A DNA stretch of 64,000 bases from Aquipluma nitroreducens (GCF_009689585.1 NZ_AP018694.1:5633501-5697500); one strand, 5' to 3'; counted from the first letter of the stretch, positions 38,765-48,595 are shown. The notes: generated by a model from the sequence alone, not told the origin. Numbers and translations are program-made.

Positions 38765-39865
38765 ATGAACACAAATATGTCATCAAACATCTACGATTTT
38801 TCGACACTTACCGGCTCTATTCATGCCTGGTTATCAGGCCTGATGTCGACCGGATGGGTCACTTTTACTGAAATGGTTCTCGTCGGATTGGCTTTCCTTT
38901 TAATGTACGCATTACTCGGATTGTTTCTGGTGTATGCCGAACGTAAAGTTTGTGCATTTATGCAGAACCGCGTTGGACCAAACCGCGTTGGACCTTATGG
39001 TATCATTCAAACCATAGCCGACTTGATCAAATTGTTAATGAAGGAGTTAATCCCGATCCGCAAATCAGATCCGTTGCTTTTCAACCTGGCGCCATTTATT
39101 GTTATCATTTGCTCTTTCCTGGCACTGGCAGCTTTGCCTTATGCCAAAGGACTTCAGGCAATCGATTTCAACATTGGTGTATTTTATGTAATGGCCGTAT
39201 CGTCGCTCAGCGTAATTGGTATTTTACTTGCCGGTTGGTCGAGTAACAGTAAATATTCGCTGATTGGAGCCATGCGAAGCGGAGCACAAATTGTGAGTTA
39301 CGAACTTTCAGTTGGACTTTCACTGTTGGCAATAGTAGTTTTCGCCGGAACCATGCAACTTTCAGGAATCGTTGAAAGTCAGGCTAACGGATGGTGGATT
39401 TTTAAAGGCCACATTCCTGCCATTATTTCATTCATTATTTTCCTGATTGCCAGTACCGCCGAAATCAACCGCGGACCTTTCGACTTGGCTGAAGCAGAAT
39501 CGGAGTTGACTGCCGGTTTCCACACCGAATATTCAGGTATCAAATTCGCTTTTTTCTTCCTTGCTGAATACATGAACATGTTTATTGTTGCAGCTTTGGG
39601 AGCTACTGTATTCCTTGGGGGATGGATGCCATTTCATGTCGGAAACTGGGAAGGTTTCAACAACATTATGGATTATATTCCATCGGCAGTATGGTTTTTC
39701 TCGAAAACCTTCTTTCTCATTTGGATAATCATGTGGTTTAAATGGACTTTCCCACGTTTGAGAATCGACCAGTTATTGACTCTGGAATGGAAATACCTGT
39801 TACCAATCAGTTTGTTCAACATTGTATTTATCGCTTTCATCGTCCTGATGGGATGGCACTTTTAA
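38765..39865 (+). CDS. nuoH: Complex I subunit NuoH
   Basis: Membrane subunit linking the quinone cavity to the proton channels; 366 residues, about eight helices. Conserved: [39 protein letters not shown] and [20 protein letters not shown] (the acidic loop at the quinone site). Starts immediately after the nuoD stop (TAA ATG); a second ATG four codons on is equally possible. Confidence 0.95.
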   Translation: MNTNMSSNIYDFSTLTGSIHAWLSGLMSTGWVTFTEMVLVGLAFLLMYALLGLFLVYAERKVCAFMQNRVGPNRVGPYGIIQTIADLIKLLMKELIPIRKSDPLLFNLAPFIVIICSFLALAALPYAKGLQAIDFNIGVFYVMAVSSLSVIGILLAGWSSNSKYSLIGAMRSGAQIVSYELSVGLSLLAIVVFAGTMQLSGIVESQANGWWIFKGHIPAIISFIIFLIASTAEINRGPFDLAEAESELTAGFHTEYSGIKFAFFFLAEYMNMFIVAALGATVFLGGWMPFHVGNWEGFNNIMDYIPSAVWFFSKTFFLIWIIMWFKWTFPRLRIDQLLTLEWKYLLPISLFNIVFIAFIVLMGWHF

Positions 39866-39877
39866 CATTAGACTACA

Positions 39878-40357
39878 ATGAATAGTATATTAGAATATTT
39901 TACCGACCTGTTTAAAGGAATTTCTTCGCTGTGGGCAGGTATGCGCATCACCGGAAAATACTTTTTCAGTCCCGGGGAAATTGTAACCCAGCAATATCCT
40001 GAAAACCGTGCCACCCTGAAAATGGAAGACCGGTTTAAAGGCGAAGTGATCATGCCACACGATGAAAACAACCAGCACGCCTGTACCGGTTGCGGAATTT
40101 GTGAAATGAACTGTCCGAACGGTTCCATCGAAATTATAACCGACCGCGTTGCAAATGCCGAAGGCAAAATGGAGCGGGTAATCGACAAACACATTTACCA
40201 TTTGTCGATGTGTACGTTCTGTGAATTGTGCATAAAAACTTGCCCATCGAATGCACTGGCCTGGGGACAGAAATTCGAGCATGCTGTATTTGACCGGAGT
40301 AAACTCACCAAAGTTTTGAATCAACCTGGTTCGAAACTAAGAAAGGAGGCTAAGTAA
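39878..40357 (+). CDS. nuoI: Complex I subunit NuoI (2x[4Fe-4S])
   Basis: Ferredoxin-like subunit carrying clusters N6a and N6b; 159 residues with two complete motifs, CTGCGICEMNCP and CTFCELCIKTCP. The N-terminal helix (LKGISSLWAGMRITGKYFF) anchors it to the membrane arm. Without NuoEFG in the operon, NuoI is the most exposed redox subunit and a plausible docking point for an electron donor such as ferredoxin (inference from related complexes). Overlaps nuoJ by one base. Confidence 0.95.
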   Translation: MNSILEYFTDLFKGISSLWAGMRITGKYFFSPGEIVTQQYPENRATLKMEDRFKGEVIMPHDENNQHACTGCGICEMNCPNGSIEIITDRVANAEGKMERVIDKHIYHLSMCTFCELCIKTCPSNALAWGQKFEHAVFDRSKLTKVLNQPGSKLRKEAK

Positions 40358-40875
40358 TGAATGTATTCATGTTTTATCTATTTTCAGGAATAATCCTGAT
40401 TTGTTCGCTTTTGTCGATCACCACCCGAAGGATTTTACGGGCTGCCGTTTATCTGCTTTGCGTTCTGTTGGCTACTGCTGGATTGTATTTTATGCTGAAT
40501 TACCAGTTTATGGCTGCCGTACAGCTTACTTTATATGCCGGTGGTATTGTGGTTCTGATTATCTTCAGTATTTTATTGACTCACCACATTTCGCATCGCT
40601 TTCAACATCCGAATCTAACCAAACTCATAATGGGTATTGGAGCGGCAACTGTTGGAATAGGATTGGTTCTTACAACCATACTCTCCCACTCGTTTCAAGC
40701 CGGAGCTGCTCCGGAACTGCCTGTTGATATGACAGTGATAGGAAATCAATTGCTAAGCACCGGAAAAAACGGTTACGTTTTACCGTTCGAGTTGATCAGT
40801 ATTTTGTTACTGGCAGCAATGATTGCAGCAATTGTGGTTGCTAAAAAAGAAAAAAATAAAAATTCAGAGATATGA
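40357..40875 (+). CDS. nuoJ: Complex I subunit NuoJ
   Basis: Antiporter-associated membrane subunit; 172 residues, five helices. The start ATG is preceded by GAAAGGAGG, an unusually good ribosome-binding site. Conserved helix AAVQLTLYAGGIVVLIIFSI (pi-bulge helix of TM3). Overlaps nuoK by four bases (ATGA). Confidence 0.93.
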   Translation: MNVFMFYLFSGIILICSLLSITTRRILRAAVYLLCVLLATAGLYFMLNYQFMAAVQLTLYAGGIVVLIIFSILLTHHISHRFQHPNLTKLIMGIGAATVGIGLVLTTILSHSFQAGAAPELPVDMTVIGNQLLSTGKNGYVLPFELISILLLAAMIAAIVVAKKEKNKNSEI

Positions 40876-41189
40876 TTCAGGGAATTCCACTCGAACATTT
40901 TTTAGTCGTTAGTACGATTATGTTTTTCATCGGAGTTTGTGGTTTCATTATTCGCCGCAACCTGATTACGATGTTGATGGCCACTGAACTCATTCTAAAT
41001 TCGGTCAATATCAATTTCGTGGTTTTCAACCGCTACCTGTATCCTGATCAATTGCAGGGACAATTCTTTTCACTGTTCATTGTTGGTATTGCGGCTGCCG
41101 AAGCTTCGGTTGCCATAGCACTTATCATCAACATTTACAGAAATGTGAAGAACATTGAAGTTGAAAATGTAAATGAAATGAAATTCTAA
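40872..41189 (+). CDS. nuoK: Complex I subunit NuoK
   Basis: Small three-helix membrane subunit, 105 residues. The conserved glutamates in helices 2 and 3 are present (LMATELILNSVN and IAAAEASVAIALI). Start codon overlaps the nuoJ stop. Normal length. Confidence 0.94.
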   Translation: MIQGIPLEHFLVVSTIMFFIGVCGFIIRRNLITMLMATELILNSVNINFVVFNRYLYPDQLQGQFFSLFIVGIAAAEASVAIALIINIYRNVKNIEVENVNEMKF

Positions 41190-41201
41190 AATTAAAGAGC
41201 A

Positions 41202-43115
41202 ATGACAGGATATACATATACTGTATTTATTATACTGATTCCACTGGTAATGTTTTTGGTTACCGGTTTGTTGGGAATGAAATGGAAACCAATCATCTCC
41301 GGAATATTGGGAACAATCGGAATGGGAACTTCGTGGACCCTTTCGCTGATTACTGCAGGTAGCTATTTCTTTGGCCATCATGCTGAAGGATTTCAGACAA
41401 TCATTCCGTTCGAAATGAAATGGCTGCAATTTACGGATACACTGATTATCAAAATGGGTATTTTACTCGACCCGATTTCAGTAATGATGTTGGTTGTAAT
41501 TACCACGATTTCGTTTATGGTTCATTTGTACAGCATTGGCTATATGCATGGTGAAGTTGGGTTTCAACGCTTTTACGCGTTTTTATCCTTGTTCACTTTT
41601 TCGATGTTGGGTTTGGTTATCGCCACCAACATTTTCCAGATGTATATTTTCTGGGAATTGGTAGGTGTCAGCTCATTCCTTTTGATCGGATTCTACTACC
41701 AAAAACCATCGGCAGTTGCAGCTTCGAAAAAAGCATTCATTGTGACCCGTTTTGCCGATTTAGGATTCCTGATCGGTATTCTGATCCTTTCGTTTGTAAC
41801 CGGAACTTTTGATTTCGGCAAATTGACAGAACCCGGAACAGCTATCTTCGGAAGCGCTGCTTCAATGAGTTTCATGGGTATTTCGGCCATGACATGGGCC
41901 ATGACACTTATTTTTATTGGTGGTGCCGGTAAATCGGCCATGTTCCCGTTACACATTTGGTTACCCGATGCAATGGAAGGTCCAACTCCGGTTTCGGCCT
42001 TGATTCACGCTGCAACCATGGTTGTTGCCGGTGTATTTTTGGTAGCCCGTATGTTTCCGGTTATCCATTTTCAGGCTCCTGCCGCGCAGGAAATCATTGG
42101 TTATGTTGGTGGATTCACTTCGCTTTTCGCAGCGGTAATCGCCATCACACAATACGACATTAAACGCGTTTTGGCATTCTCAACCTTATCGCAATTGGGT
42201 TATATGATGCTTGCCCTGGGGGTTTCAGGATACGGCGGTGAAGAAGGTTTAGGTTATATGGCTGGTATGTTCCACCTGTTCACACACGCCATGTTTAAAG
42301 CATTGTTATTCCTAGGCGCCGGATCAATCATTCACGCCGTTCATTCAAACAACATGTACGATATGGGTGGATTGCGCAAATATTTGCCAATTACTCACAT
42401 TACATTCCTGATTGCCTGTTTGACCATTGCTGGTGTTCCATTTCTTTCAGGATTCTATAGTAAAGACGAAATTTTGGTAGCAGCCTTACACCATAACAAA
42501 CTTTTGTTTGCCGTTGAGTTTATTGTTGCCGGACTAACCGCATTCTATATGTTCCGTTTGTACTTCAGCGTATTCTGGGGAAAAGATAGACATTATCATC
42601 ACACACCACACGAAAGTCCGCTGGTAATGACTATTCCATTGATGTTTTTGGCTGTTGCTTCTATTTTTGCAGGATATCTTCCTTTTACAGAGTTAGTAAC
42701 TTCCGACAAATTGGGTTTCGAATCAGAAATGAACTACATGGTAGCTGTTCCTTCAGTTTTAATTGGATTGTTGGGAATTGGCATGGCATGGATTCTTTAC
42801 AAGAAAGAAAGTGACGTTCCGGCTAAATTGGCCAAGAGCTGGGGTATTTTATATACTGCAACCTACAACAAATTCTATTTCGACGAAATTTATTTGTTTG
42901 TAACCCGAAAGATCATCTTCAACTACATCTCTCGTCCGATTGCCTGGTTCGATCGTCACATCATCGATGCATTCATGGTTGGAATTGGCTTAACCACAGA
43001 AAAAGTATCCTATAAAATTAAAGGAATGCAATCGGGACAATTGCAGCATTATGCTTTTGCCTTTGTTGCCGGTACTTTAGCTTTAGCGCTTTCGATGATC
43101 TATTTTTTGATGTAG
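41202..43115 (+). CDS. nuoL: Complex I subunit NuoL
   Basis: Distal antiporter-like proton-pumping subunit with the C-terminal lateral helix; 637 residues, about 16 helices. Conserved: FWELVGVSSFLLIGFYY, GGAGKSAMFPLHIWLPDAMEGPTPVSALIHAATMVV in two parts (KSAMFPLHIWLPDAMEGP, PVSALIHAATMVVAG), DIKRVLAFSTLSQLGYM and the HAMFKALLFLGAG segment. The Glu/Lys proton-path residues are in place. Complete. Confidence 0.96.
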   Translation: MTGYTYTVFIILIPLVMFLVTGLLGMKWKPIISGILGTIGMGTSWTLSLITAGSYFFGHHAEGFQTIIPFEMKWLQFTDTLIIKMGILLDPISVMMLVVITTISFMVHLYSIGYMHGEVGFQRFYAFLSLFTFSMLGLVIATNIFQMYIFWELVGVSSFLLIGFYYQKPSAVAASKKAFIVTRFADLGFLIGILILSFVTGTFDFGKLTEPGTAIFGSAASMSFMGISAMTWAMTLIFIGGAGKSAMFPLHIWLPDAMEGPTPVSALIHAATMVVAGVFLVARMFPVIHFQAPAAQEIIGYVGGFTSLFAAVIAITQYDIKRVLAFSTLSQLGYMMLALGVSGYGGEEGLGYMAGMFHLFTHAMFKALLFLGAGSIIHAVHSNNMYDMGGLRKYLPITHITFLIACLTIAGVPFLSGFYSKDEILVAALHHNKLLFAVEFIVAGLTAFYMFRLYFSVFWGKDRHYHHTPHESPLVMTIPLMFLAVASIFAGYLPFTELVTSDKLGFESEMNYMVAVPSVLIGLLGIGMAWILYKKESDVPAKLAKSWGILYTATYNKFYFDEIYLFVTRKIIFNYISRPIAWFDRHIIDAFMVGIGLTTEKVSYKIKGMQSGQLQHYAFAFVAGTLALALSMIYFLM

Positions 43116-43160
43116 AAAATTGAATATCAGATAAGAAACAAAAATTTAAAATATACAAAA

Positions 43161-44666
43161 GTGAATATTCTAACTTTATTGGTCTTAATCCCGGTTCTCA
43201 CCATGGTTGCAGTCCTTTTTACCAAGGATTACAAAGGTGCCCGGCTCGCTTCGGCAATCGGAATGGGTATAGAACTTATAGCAACAGTTTATCTGGTGCT
43301 CGCTTACCTCGCCGCAAGAAAAACCGGGATGATGCACGAGATGCTATTTACTTCTGACTTCATGTGGTATCCTAGCTTGAACATACATTTTGCTTTCGGG
43401 GTCGATGGAATTGCTGTAGCCATGATTGGTCTGACTTCAATTGTGATTTTTGCAGGTATTTTTGCTTCCTGGGAACTTCAATTCCTCACAAAAGAGTTTT
43501 TTGTATCGCTCATATTGCTTGTTACAGCGGTTTACGGGTTCTTTATTTCACTCGACCTGTTTACCATGTTCCTCTTTTACGAATTGGCACTGATACCTAT
43601 GTATCTGCTTATTGGTCTGTGGGGAACAGGACCAAAAGAAAAATCGGCCATGAAACTGACATTGATGTTGATGGCAGGTTCTGCATTGATTATGGTTGGT
43701 ATTTTAGGTCTTTATTACAATTCGGCTCCTGGTGGTGGCCCGCTTACTTTTAATATTCTTGAAATATCAAAAATATCAATTCCTGTTGCGGCACAACGCT
43801 TTTTCTTTCCTTTCGCTTTTGTTGGATTTGGAATACTTGGAGCTTTGTTTCCATTCCATACTTGGTCACCTGACGGTCACGCTTCGGCGCCAACCGCAGT
43901 TTCGATGCTTCATGCTGGAGTATTGATGAAACTGGGGGGATACGGATGTTTCCGCGTTGCGATGTTCCTGATGCCACAAGCTGCACAGGAAATGGCTTGG
44001 ATTTTCATTATCCTGACAACAATCAGTGTGGTTTACGGAGCGTTCAGCGCCATCTGGCAAACCGACCTTAAATTCATTAATGCATACTCATCAGTAAGCC
44101 ATTGCGGATTGGTAATTTTTGCCTTGCTGATGATGAACGAAACAGCAATGGACGGAGCAATTCTTCAAATGATTTCACACGGTTTGATGACAGCCCTTTT
44201 CTTCGCCTTGATTGGGATGATTTATGGACGTACCCACACCCGTGATATTCGCCAAATGGGCGGGTTAATGAAAGTAATCCCATTTCTTGCTGTAGTGTAT
44301 ATGATTGCCGGTTTTGCTTCTTTGGGATTACCCGGATTAAGTGGTTTCGTGGCAGAAATGACTGTTTTTGTCGGATCATTCCAACATCAGGATATGTTCC
44401 ATCGCGTCGTTACGGTAATCGTAGCTTCTTCGATCGTTATTACTGCTGTATATATTCTGAAAGTCGTTGGAATCTTGCTTCTTGGCCCATTGAAAGATCA
44501 GCATCATGCTGAACTGACTGATGCCAAATGGTACGAGAAACTGAGTACTGTTACACTTGTGTTAGCTGTTGCCGCAATTGGTATTGCACCACTTTGGCTG
44601 TCTGACACCATCGTAGCAAGTTTGAAACCGATTGTTGCACGTTTGGCAATGGTTATTCCTTTTTAA
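43161..44666 (+). CDS. nuoM: Complex I subunit NuoM
   Basis: Antiporter-like proton-pumping subunit; 501 residues, about 14 helices. Starts at GTG 43161 because the conserved hydrophobic N-terminus follows directly. Conserved: FYELALIPMYLLIGLWG (Glu of the channel), FPFHTWSPDGHASAPTAVS, KLGGYGCFRV and AYSSVSHCGLV. 45 bp gap after nuoL. Confidence 0.95.
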   Translation: MNILTLLVLIPVLTMVAVLFTKDYKGARLASAIGMGIELIATVYLVLAYLAARKTGMMHEMLFTSDFMWYPSLNIHFAFGVDGIAVAMIGLTSIVIFAGIFASWELQFLTKEFFVSLILLVTAVYGFFISLDLFTMFLFYELALIPMYLLIGLWGTGPKEKSAMKLTLMLMAGSALIMVGILGLYYNSAPGGGPLTFNILEISKISIPVAAQRFFFPFAFVGFGILGALFPFHTWSPDGHASAPTAVSMLHAGVLMKLGGYGCFRVAMFLMPQAAQEMAWIFIILTTISVVYGAFSAIWQTDLKFINAYSSVSHCGLVIFALLMMNETAMDGAILQMISHGLMTALFFALIGMIYGRTHTRDIRQMGGLMKVIPFLAVVYMIAGFASLGLPGLSGFVAEMTVFVGSFQHQDMFHRVVTVIVASSIVITAVYILKVVGILLLGPLKDQHHAELTDAKWYEKLSTVTLVLAVAAIGIAPLWLSDTIVASLKPIVARLAMVIPF

Positions 44667-44695
44667 ATTGAATCAATAAAATAATACCGAAAAAT

Positions 44696-46123
44696 ATGGA
44701 TCTCGGACAATTTATACTCATGCGCCACGAATTGCTGCTCACTATAGCAGCACTCGCGATTCTGGTTGCTGAAATTTTTACCAGCGAAAAAAACAAATCG
44801 AAACTCATCAATTTCGCATTGGTACTTTTCGCTTTGGTAACCTTCATTGGGTTTATTCCAGGAGAAACCGGTAATTTATTTGGAGGATCATTCCAATCAA
44901 GCCAACTGACCGTTTTCATGAAAAACGTACTTAATCTGGCTGTGTTGATTGTCTTTCTTCAGGCTGAAGGATGGTTACGGAAACCGGAAAATGCCGACAA
45001 AATCAGTGAATATTTTATCCTGACGTTGTCAACACTGATCGGGATGAACTTCATGATTTCAGCGGGCGACTTCCTGATCTTTTACATTGGACTCGAAACT
45101 GCAACTATCCCAATTGCCGGGTTGGCCGCCTTCGACAAATACAAAAGTCAATCGGCCGAAGCAGGTATCAAATTAATCCTGTCCTCTGCCCTATCTTCAG
45201 GAATTCTATTATTTGGACTTTCTATGATTTACGGAGCAACCGGATCGATCTATTTTGCCGATATCGCAAACAAAGTTGCTCCAAACGCTTTAATTGCACT
45301 TGGATTTGTATTCTTTGTAAGCGGAATGGGTTTCAAAATATCGTTGGTACCTTTCCATTTCTGGACAGCTGACGTTTACGAAGGTGCTCCGATCAATGTA
45401 ACTTCATACCTTTCGGTTGTTTCAAAAGGTGCCGCAGCATTTATCTTCACCATCGTTCTGTTCACCGTTTTCAAAAATATTGTGGAACTCTGGAAACCGA
45501 TGATTTACACATTAGCTATAGCTACAATGACAATCGGTAACTTGTTCGCCATGCGACAGAATAACATCAAGCGATTTCTGGCCTTTTCATCGATTGCACA
45601 GGCCGGTTTTATCCTGTTGGGTATTCTCGGTGCCGGGGAGCTAGGAATGACTGCAATCGTTTATTTCGTGCTTGTTTATGTGTTTACTAACCTTGGAGCA
45701 TTTGGCGTTGTTGCTGCCATTCACAATGCTTCGGGCGTTGAAACCATTTCAGGATACAATGGCCTATATCAAACCAATCCGAAACTAAGCTGGCTCATGA
45801 CGATTTCGTTGTTCTCATTGGCAGGAATCCCACCAATTGCTGGTTTCTTCGGAAAATTCTTCCTATTTACGGCTGCTGCCGGAAGCGGTTATTATATTCT
45901 GGTTTTGATCGCTGTATTGAATGCAACTATCTCACTGTATTATTATTTACTGGTGATAAAAGCCATATTTATAGAAAAGAACGAACAGCCTATTCCTGAA
46001 TTCCGGAGTTCAAACTCGATGCGAATTGCATTAGTAATGTGTATCACAGGTGTATTAGTCACCGGTTTTGCAAGTGGAATCTTCGAATACATCAGAAGCA
46101 TCAGTAAATTGTTTTTAAATTAA
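44696..46123 (+). CDS. nuoN: Complex I subunit NuoN
   Basis: Third antiporter-like subunit; 475 residues, about 14 helices. Conserved: FYIGLETATIPIAGLAAF, ALIALGFVFFVSGMGFKIS, PFHFWTADVYEGAP, NNIKRFLAFSSIAQAGF and LSLAGIPPIAGFFGKF-like SLAGIPPIAGFFGKFFLF. Together with A-D and H-M this completes the 11-subunit core; nuoE, nuoF and nuoG are absent from the operon. Confidence 0.95.
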   Translation: MDLGQFILMRHELLLTIAALAILVAEIFTSEKNKSKLINFALVLFALVTFIGFIPGETGNLFGGSFQSSQLTVFMKNVLNLAVLIVFLQAEGWLRKPENADKISEYFILTLSTLIGMNFMISAGDFLIFYIGLETATIPIAGLAAFDKYKSQSAEAGIKLILSSALSSGILLFGLSMIYGATGSIYFADIANKVAPNALIALGFVFFVSGMGFKISLVPFHFWTADVYEGAPINVTSYLSVVSKGAAAFIFTIVLFTVFKNIVELWKPMIYTLAIATMTIGNLFAMRQNNIKRFLAFSSIAQAGFILLGILGAGELGMTAIVYFVLVYVFTNLGAFGVVAAIHNASGVETISGYNGLYQTNPKLSWLMTISLFSLAGIPPIAGFFGKFFLFTAAAGSGYYILVLIAVLNATISLYYYLLVIKAIFIEKNEQPIPEFRSSNSMRIALVMCITGVLVTGFASGIFEYIRSISKLFLN

Positions 46124-46136
46124 TACGACCTTAAAA

Positions 46137-46460
46137 ATGGCTCTTAATAAAGGAAAACATATCGTAGAAGAAATCGACGGGGTTCGCTGTTCGTTGGTTG
46201 AAAAAGAAGTTTCACCAACCCGCACAGAATTCCTGAAAAAGTTACTCGAATTCAACAAATATACAGTAAAAGTAGCTGCTGAAGGTGAATCAGGAACATT
46301 CAAGATTGGTGTTACCGACATGCTTTTTAACCCGGTTGTAGATGTGTACAAACGAGATTTAAAAAGCCTTTCAGGCAAAAAAGTAACACCGGCTTACTGG
46401 CTTCAGGAATCAACACAAGAAGGAGAATCTGAAGTAAATTACTGGGATTTTAAAGGATAA
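46137..46460 (+). CDS. Small protein of unknown function at the end of the nuo operon
   Basis: A 107-residue soluble protein starting 13 bp after nuoN and before the operon terminator, so almost certainly co-transcribed with complex I. Begins MALNKGKHIVEEIDGVRCSL and contains RTEFLKKLLEFNKYTVKVA and a C-terminal YWLQESTQ. There is no signal peptide, helix of membrane length or Cys cluster (a single Cys). No family was recognised. A complex I accessory or an unrelated passenger are both possible. Confidence 0.75.
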   Translation: MALNKGKHIVEEIDGVRCSLVEKEVSPTRTEFLKKLLEFNKYTVKVAAEGESGTFKIGVTDMLFNPVVDVYKRDLKSLSGKKVTPAYWLQESTQEGESEVNYWDFKG

Positions 46461-46467
46461 TTTTAGT

Positions 46468-46518
46468 CAATACCAAATAGAAAAAGGGAGCAATTGCTCC
46501 CTTTTTTGTTTGGTATTG
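46468..46518. terminator. Extended bidirectional terminator after the nuo operon
   Basis: Inner palindrome AAAAAGGGAGCAA/TTGCTCCCTTTTT (46481-46506), flanked by a second pairing CAATACCAAA (46468-46477) with TTTGGTATTG (46509-46518). It lies between convergent transcripts (nuo and csg). Confidence 0.9.
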
Positions 46519-46534
46519 TAAAGTTCTCGAATCT

Positions 46535-47176
46535 CTACTCAGCTTTTGTTTTGAATGCCCAGGTTGGACTATAAGCCACTTTATTCCCTTCATAATTGGC
46601 TACAACATACCAATAATAGGTCGTTGAATTTTTTAGACCAGAAACTGTTACTTCTTTATCTGCGATCCCTTCACCAACTAACTTCTGAACACTTGACCCA
46701 GATTCAAAAATATAGATGCTGTAACTTAATACAGTACTGGATTTTTTCCCATCCACATTCCATTTCAAGCTAAATCCAGTGAGTTGGTCTAATGCTCCAT
46801 TGCCAGGAACCGGATCATAAATGGTAATATTTCCAATAGCATTTTCGTCTTTAAAAAGTAAGAAATCCAGTTGAGTTTGTTCTTCACCATATATTGCAAC
46901 TGACAATGAATTACTCAAATAATCCTTCTTTTTCAAATTTACAGCAACTTCACCTTCTTTTAATTTCGGAATGCTGAATTTTCCCTCGGCATCAGTTAAT
47001 AAGGAAATGCTGGCAGGAGTTGTAGTTACCAGTGCTCCTTGAACAGGTAAGTATGTAACCCCATCCAATACGGTTCCAGAAATTGAACCATAATTTACAA
47101 CATCCAACTTCTCCTCATCACAGGAAGTAAGAGAAGCAAAGAGGAAACAACATATAATGTATATAATTTTTCTCAT
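46535..47176 (-). CDS. Lipoprotein with carboxypeptidase-regulatory and Fn3-like domains, end of curli operon
   Basis: A 213-residue lipoprotein: signal ending FASLTSCDEE, then a CarboxypepD_reg-like beta domain (GSISGTVLDGVTYLPVQGALVTT..., about residues 30-105) and an Fn3-like domain (about 115-210, ending KNSTTYYWYVVANYEG). Located 12 bp after csgG on the same strand, last before the terminator, so probably a component of the curli system. Carboxypeptidase-regulatory-like domains in Bacteroidota are usually structural modules on surface lipoproteins; no enzyme motif is present. An adhesin or fibre-anchoring role is a guess. Confidence 0.78.
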   Translation of the reverse strand: MRKIIYIICCFLFASLTSCDEEKLDVVNYGSISGTVLDGVTYLPVQGALVTTTPASISLLTDAEGKFSIPKLKEGEVAVNLKKKDYLSNSLSVAIYGEEQTQLDFLLFKDENAIGNITIYDPVPGNGALDQLTGFSLKWNVDGKKSSTVLSYSIYIFESGSSVQKLVGEGIADKEVTVSGLKNSTTYYWYVVANYEGNKVAYSPTWAFKTKAE

Positions 47177-47188
47177 GATTTTATTTGT

Positions 47189-48595
47189 TTAGAAATATGA
47201 AACCTTTTGTCTCAACTTAAAAAAATAGAATTTTACCCCGGCTGAAATTCCCCAGCTGGCATCATTATATTTGCCATTGCGCGCTCCATCAAACCGATCG
47301 CTCAAATAATAGTTCCAGCCGGAGGATAGAGAAACTCCCATATTTTTTCGGACCATATATTCAAGACCGAAAGTCCCTTTTATTTGGGGCAAAAACCGAT
47401 CTGCTGACAAACCAACTCCGTTCCTGTTGTAATCAAATCCCATACCTACACTCAAATAAGGTGTAATTTTATCGAATGGAAGAAATACATATCGTACGGA
47501 AAGATCGCTAAACATTGAATAATCATCGACCTTCTTCTGAACCATTAAACCATGGTAACCGGTTTCAGAGTCAATATAGATCTTACTATTTAGTGCAGCG
47601 CCAATTGACAGTGATGTTCTAGGTCGAAGTTCACCTGAAGTGAAATCTCCCATGAAAGTATTTGATCCAGCTGAAATTCCTAATACAAGTTTTCCACGAT
47701 TGTTCATTTCCAATACACGGCCAAGTGGATCAGTTTTATAGTTGGTTCTCTTTTCTTCCAAATAATTATTGAAGGCAACTGAAGTTGTGTCTTTTGGATT
47801 CTTTAGGTTCCAAAGTTTATCCTGAATACCTTCAATAATAAGACTTTGTACAGCTTTCTCAATGGCTTCAGTAACGCAAATTTCCGATGGCTCATTATAG
47901 GTAAATCCTGTTTCAGCCTCCAACAATCGTTTTGACTTAACATATCTAAACAAACCGATTGACACTTCCTGCGATAAGATTGATTTTGTGGTATATACAG
48001 TCTTCAATACTTTGCCATTAGCCGATGATACCGCGCGAATATAGATACTTACCCGATCTTCACGATATTGCCCCGAAGCATCTGCTCCAAAATACCGGAT
48101 ACCTGCTCCACCAGTTAAAATATTCGATTCATATGAAATGATTCCACCCTCAAGTATAACTCCGGCAAACAACAATGGAGGCAAAAGCGATTCATTATTT
48201 TGATCACCTCCTTCATATTGTGCCCGGCTTGTCCGGATAATCTTCCTTTCGTTCAATAAATTTGCCATATTTTCGCGTTCGATTGGGATGAACCAACCCG
48301 ATTCTTCCAATGCACGAATTAAAATGGTAGTAGCGCCTTGTGTCACAGCTGTCGACCAGTTAGCCCCTGTTTCTGAGGCTTTGTACTGACCGGTTTGGTC
48401 TCTGAATTTATATACTGCAACAACAATTTTTTCCTGAGCTTTCGGCAAATCCAGAAGTATTTTCTTGGCCGGAGTTTCCGGACCTAGTATTGCTCTTCGG
48501 GATTGCATGGGCTGATGCATATATGATCCGCAAGCTGCCACCAGAATCATACAAATCAGCGCAATAAAAATCCTTAACAGAATGGTTTTCTGCAT
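47189..48595 (-). CDS. csgG: CsgG curli secretion pore with an extra C-terminal beta-barrel-like domain
   Basis: Outer-membrane lipoprotein that by family forms the nonameric pore exporting curlin subunits. Signal ending LVAACGSY (C22). The CsgG domain (about 40-265) shows KIVVAVYKFRDQTGQYK, GATTILIRALEESGWF, PIERENMANLLNERKI and YYTTKS-like VYTTKSILSQEVSIGLFRY. E. coli CsgG is 277 residues, this one 468. The extra about 180 residues hold eight amphipathic strands (GKLVLGISAGSN, TSLSIGAALNSKI, YIDSETGYHGLMV, FSDLSVRYVFL, TPYLSVGMGFDYN, KGTFGLEYMV, GVSLSSGWNYYL, ASWGISAGVKFYF), an OmpX-like pattern. Transcribed between csgF and the lipoprotein gene. Confidence 0.92.
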   Translation of the reverse strand: MQKTILLRIFIALICMILVAACGSYMHQPMQSRRAILGPETPAKKILLDLPKAQEKIVVAVYKFRDQTGQYKASETGANWSTAVTQGATTILIRALEESGWFIPIERENMANLLNERKIIRTSRAQYEGGDQNNESLLPPLLFAGVILEGGIISYESNILTGGAGIRYFGADASGQYREDRVSIYIRAVSSANGKVLKTVYTTKSILSQEVSIGLFRYVKSKRLLEAETGFTYNEPSEICVTEAIEKAVQSLIIEGIQDKLWNLKNPKDTTSVAFNNYLEEKRTNYKTDPLGRVLEMNNRGKLVLGISAGSNTFMGDFTSGELRPRTSLSIGAALNSKIYIDSETGYHGLMVQKKVDDYSMFSDLSVRYVFLPFDKITPYLSVGMGFDYNRNGVGLSADRFLPQIKGTFGLEYMVRKNMGVSLSSGWNYYLSDRFDGARNGKYNDASWGISAGVKFYFFKLRQKVSYF

